Assembly: GCF_036227225.1 (NCBI RefSeq)
Contig: NZ_CP109444.1
Span: 1,240,001 to 1,304,000 of the forward strand
DNA from: Streptomyces sp. NBC_01478
GTDB lineage: Bacteria; Actinomycetota; Actinomycetes; Streptomycetales; Streptomycetaceae
Direction: 5' to 3'
DNA: 64,000 nucleotides
Made by a program: the position numbers and the translations under genes. A model generated the notes under the pieces. It did not search any database. It was not told the DNA's origin and saw only the letters and a list, made by a program, of their open reading frames with translations. Of this stretch, positions 62,484 to 64,000 are shown one piece after another (positions within the stretch are counted from its first letter, which is position 1; every line of letters begins with the position of its first letter).

Positions 62484-63389
62484 TCAACCGGCCTGCCGGT
62501 GCAGTTCGTCGAGCCGGGACAGTTCGTCCTCCGTGAGCCGGATCGCGCCCGTGGCCACGTTCTCGGCGAGGTGGTCGGGGTTGCCCGTGCCGGGGATGGC
62601 GAGGACGTGCGGACCCTGGGCAAGGGACCAGGCGAGCCGGAGCTGGGCGGGGCTGACACCGTGGGCGTCCGCGATGGCCAGCACCTCGTCGTCGTGGGCG
62701 GTGGTGGCACCCTGCGGGCCGGCCGCCCCCGCGATCGCGAAGAACGGGACGAAGGCGATGCCCTGTTCCCCGCAGATCCGCAGCATGTCGTCGGTCTCCG
62801 GGCTGGACGAGTCGAGCCCGAACCGGTTCTGCACACTCACCACCGGCGCGATCTCCTGCGCCTCGGCGAGATGCCGCGGCTCGACGTCGGAGATCGCGAG
62901 GTGCCGGACCAGCCCCTCCTCGCGGAGTTCGGCGAGCGCGCCGAAGTACTCGGCGATCGAGTCCTGCCCCATCCGGCGCAGATAGACCACGTCGAGGTGG
63001 TCGCGCCCCAACTGCCGCAGGTTCTCCTCGACATGACCGCGCAGGTCGTCGGGGCGGGCCGAGGTGCTCCACTCCCCCGCGTAGTTCCGGTAGGGGCCGA
63101 CCTTGGTGGCGATCACGAGGTCGTCCGCGTAGGGGGCGAGCGCGGAGTTGATGAGTTCGTTGGCCGAGCGCAGGGACGAGAAGTAGAAGGCGGCCGTGTC
63201 GATGTGGTTCACGCCGAGCTCGATCGCCTTGCGCAGCACGGCGATCGACCGCCCGCGGTCGCTCGGTGTCCCGAGGTTGAAGGCTGCGCTGCCCGTCAGC
63301 CGCATCGCGCCGAAGCCGATGCGGTTGACGGTCAGGTCGCCTAGTTTCCAGGTGCCCGCGGCGGCCGCGGTGATCTTCTCCGAAGTCAT
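62484..63389 (-). CDS. Aldo/keto reductase-like protein with the catalytic His replaced by Arg
   Basis: 301 residues from the ATG at 63389. Tetrad positions: Asp64 (HIDTAAFY), Tyr69, Lys96 (ATKVG), but the usual His is Arg138 (DVVYLRRMG). The NADPH site is AIPGTGNPDHL. This substitution is seen in a YdbC-like branch of the family, where activity may differ. It converges with the PMP-oxidase-like gene. Its start faces away from the PI-PLC-like gene at 63432. Confidence 0.9.
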   Translation of the reverse strand: MTSEKITAAAAGTWKLGDLTVNRIGFGAMRLTGSAAFNLGTPSDRGRSIAVLRKAIELGVNHIDTAAFYFSSLRSANELINSALAPYADDLVIATKVGPYRNYAGEWSTSARPDDLRGHVEENLRQLGRDHLDVVYLRRMGQDSIAEYFGALAELREEGLVRHLAISDVEPRHLAEAQEIAPVVSVQNRFGLDSSSPETDDMLRICGEQGIAFVPFFAIAGAAGPQGATTAHDDEVLAIADAHGVSPAQLRLAWSLAQGPHVLAIPGTGNPDHLAENVATGAIRLTEDELSRLDELHRQAG

Positions 63390-63431
63390 CAGCGGAGTTT
63401 CGCACACACTCGCGGCCCGCCCGCCCGCACT

Positions 63432-64000
63432 TTACGGATACGTGTAGCCGTTCAGGGAGTTGACGGCGGAGGCCGGGTCACCGAGGTCGTAGCGGTCCAC
63501 GGCGAGGAAGTTGGGCTTCTTGCGGGCGGCCGGCTGGCAGAACCGCTGGGCCCGGTCGAGGACCTTGGTGTTGTCGGTCTGCGCCGTCCCGGCGATGGTC
63601 GCGTCCCGGAAGTGGTTCATGACGAACAGCGGACGGAACCCCGCATACGTCTGGGTCAGCGGGACGTTGAGGTCGCTGCCGTACCAGCGGCTGTAGCAGG
63701 ACCAGTCGGAAGAGCTCGCGCCGGAACCCATGGACCAGTAGTTCTCGACGGTCCACTCGCGCTGGTACATCACGCCGAAGCTGTCCCGGGTCAGTCCGGC
63801 GGACTCGTCGGAGGCGCGGCTGTGGTCGGTGAAGATCAGCAGCCGGTGGTTGGCGGCGATCAGGTCGGCCAGCTTGGGCCAGCCGTTCTGCTTCACGCCG
63901 GTCTGGTCGGGGCGGTACAGCACGTCGTACAGGCCGTTCACGCGGGCGAGTTCGCTGCGCAGAACGCCCGGGTCGACGTAGTCCTCCAGGAAGACGGTGA
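63432..64000 (-). CDS. PI-PLC-like phosphodiesterase domain protein, N-terminus beyond the window
   Basis: The visible 189 residues or so are the C-terminal part; the frame is open to the window end. The start of the visible part (TVFLEDYVDPGVLRSELA), LLIFTDHSRASDESAG, FVMNHFRDATIAGTAQTDN and KPNFLAVDRYDLGDPASAVNSLNG match secreted PI-PLC X-domain-like proteins of actinomycetes. The catalytic His pair should lie in the missing N-terminal part, so activity cannot be judged. It probably acts on phosphatidylinositol-type or glycerophosphodiester substrates outside the cell. Confidence 0.82.
   Translation of the reverse strand, partial: TVFLEDYVDPGVLRSELARVNGLYDVLYRPDQTGVKQNGWPKLADLIAANHRLLIFTDHSRASDESAGLTRDSFGVMYQREWTVENYWSMGSGASSSDWSCYSRWYGSDLNVPLTQTYAGFRPLFVMNHFRDATIAGTAQTDNTKVLDRAQRFCQPAARKKPNFLAVDRYDLGDPASAVNSLNGYTYP

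Overview
The window is very GC-rich, with strong GC bias at third codon positions, many GTG and TTG starts and twin-arginine or lipoprotein signal peptides. It carries families typical of Streptomyces: a clpP3-clpP4-popR cluster, a streptophobe-type membrane protein, TerD and AIM24 proteins, and a multi-hairpin intergenic repeat. I infer a Streptomyces chromosome, probably an arm-like accessory region, because regulators, transporters and small oxidoreductases dominate and core genes are few. I saw no rRNA, tRNA, CRISPR array, phage or insertion sequence.

Layout. 1-9.6 kb: a secreted M4 protease (cut by the window edge), a secreted serine hydrolase, a TerD-CAP-CAP fusion next to an AIM24 protein, a threonine/serine dehydratase, an aldo/keto reductase and a membrane-anchored pseudokinase. 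9.6-20.1 kb: an unrecognised soluble protein, a DUF2238 protein whose start lies in a perfect hairpin, a DUF6328 protein, an aldo/keto reductase, a Tat-exported VAO-type oxidase, and an FtsX-type ABC exporter facing a histidine kinase/NarL-type regulator pair. 20.1-29 kb: an MFS exporter-TetR operon with a clear double operator, a flavin monooxygenase, RNase HI with a zinc-binding-like tail, LtrA, SnoaL, TetR and VOC genes, and an SGNH lipoprotein.

28.8-36.6 kb is one tightly overlapped minus-strand operon: peptide-binding lipoprotein, two permeases, a double ATPase, a CocE-type hydrolase and a TetR regulator. It looks like a peptide or ester uptake-and-hydrolysis unit. 36.8-40.3 kb is a NitT/TauT-type importer whose ATPase gene is divergent and whose binding-protein and permease genes are separated by a methyltransferase gene. 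40.3-44.8 kb holds a VOC protein, an epoxide hydrolase, clpP3, clpP4 (missing the catalytic His) and popR (ending in Ala-Ala, a known ClpP degradation signal), then a methyltransferase.

44.8-53 kb is a signalling block: an anti-sigma-type ATPase, a DUF6777-like protein, a streptophobe-type protein, and an FHA-FHA-ABC transporter translated with an SH3-like protein and an active Ser/Thr kinase, resembling the Rv1747/PknF pair of mycobacteria. 53-64 kb holds small redox and hydrolase genes with local regulators (AraC/SDR; LysR/aldo-keto reductase; BlaI beside a decayed transporter), adenosine deaminase, dienelactone hydrolase and a PI-PLC-like protein cut by the window end.

Most gene pairs overlap by 1-11 bases or face each other across short regions with inverted repeats, so most of the regulation that can be inferred is local.
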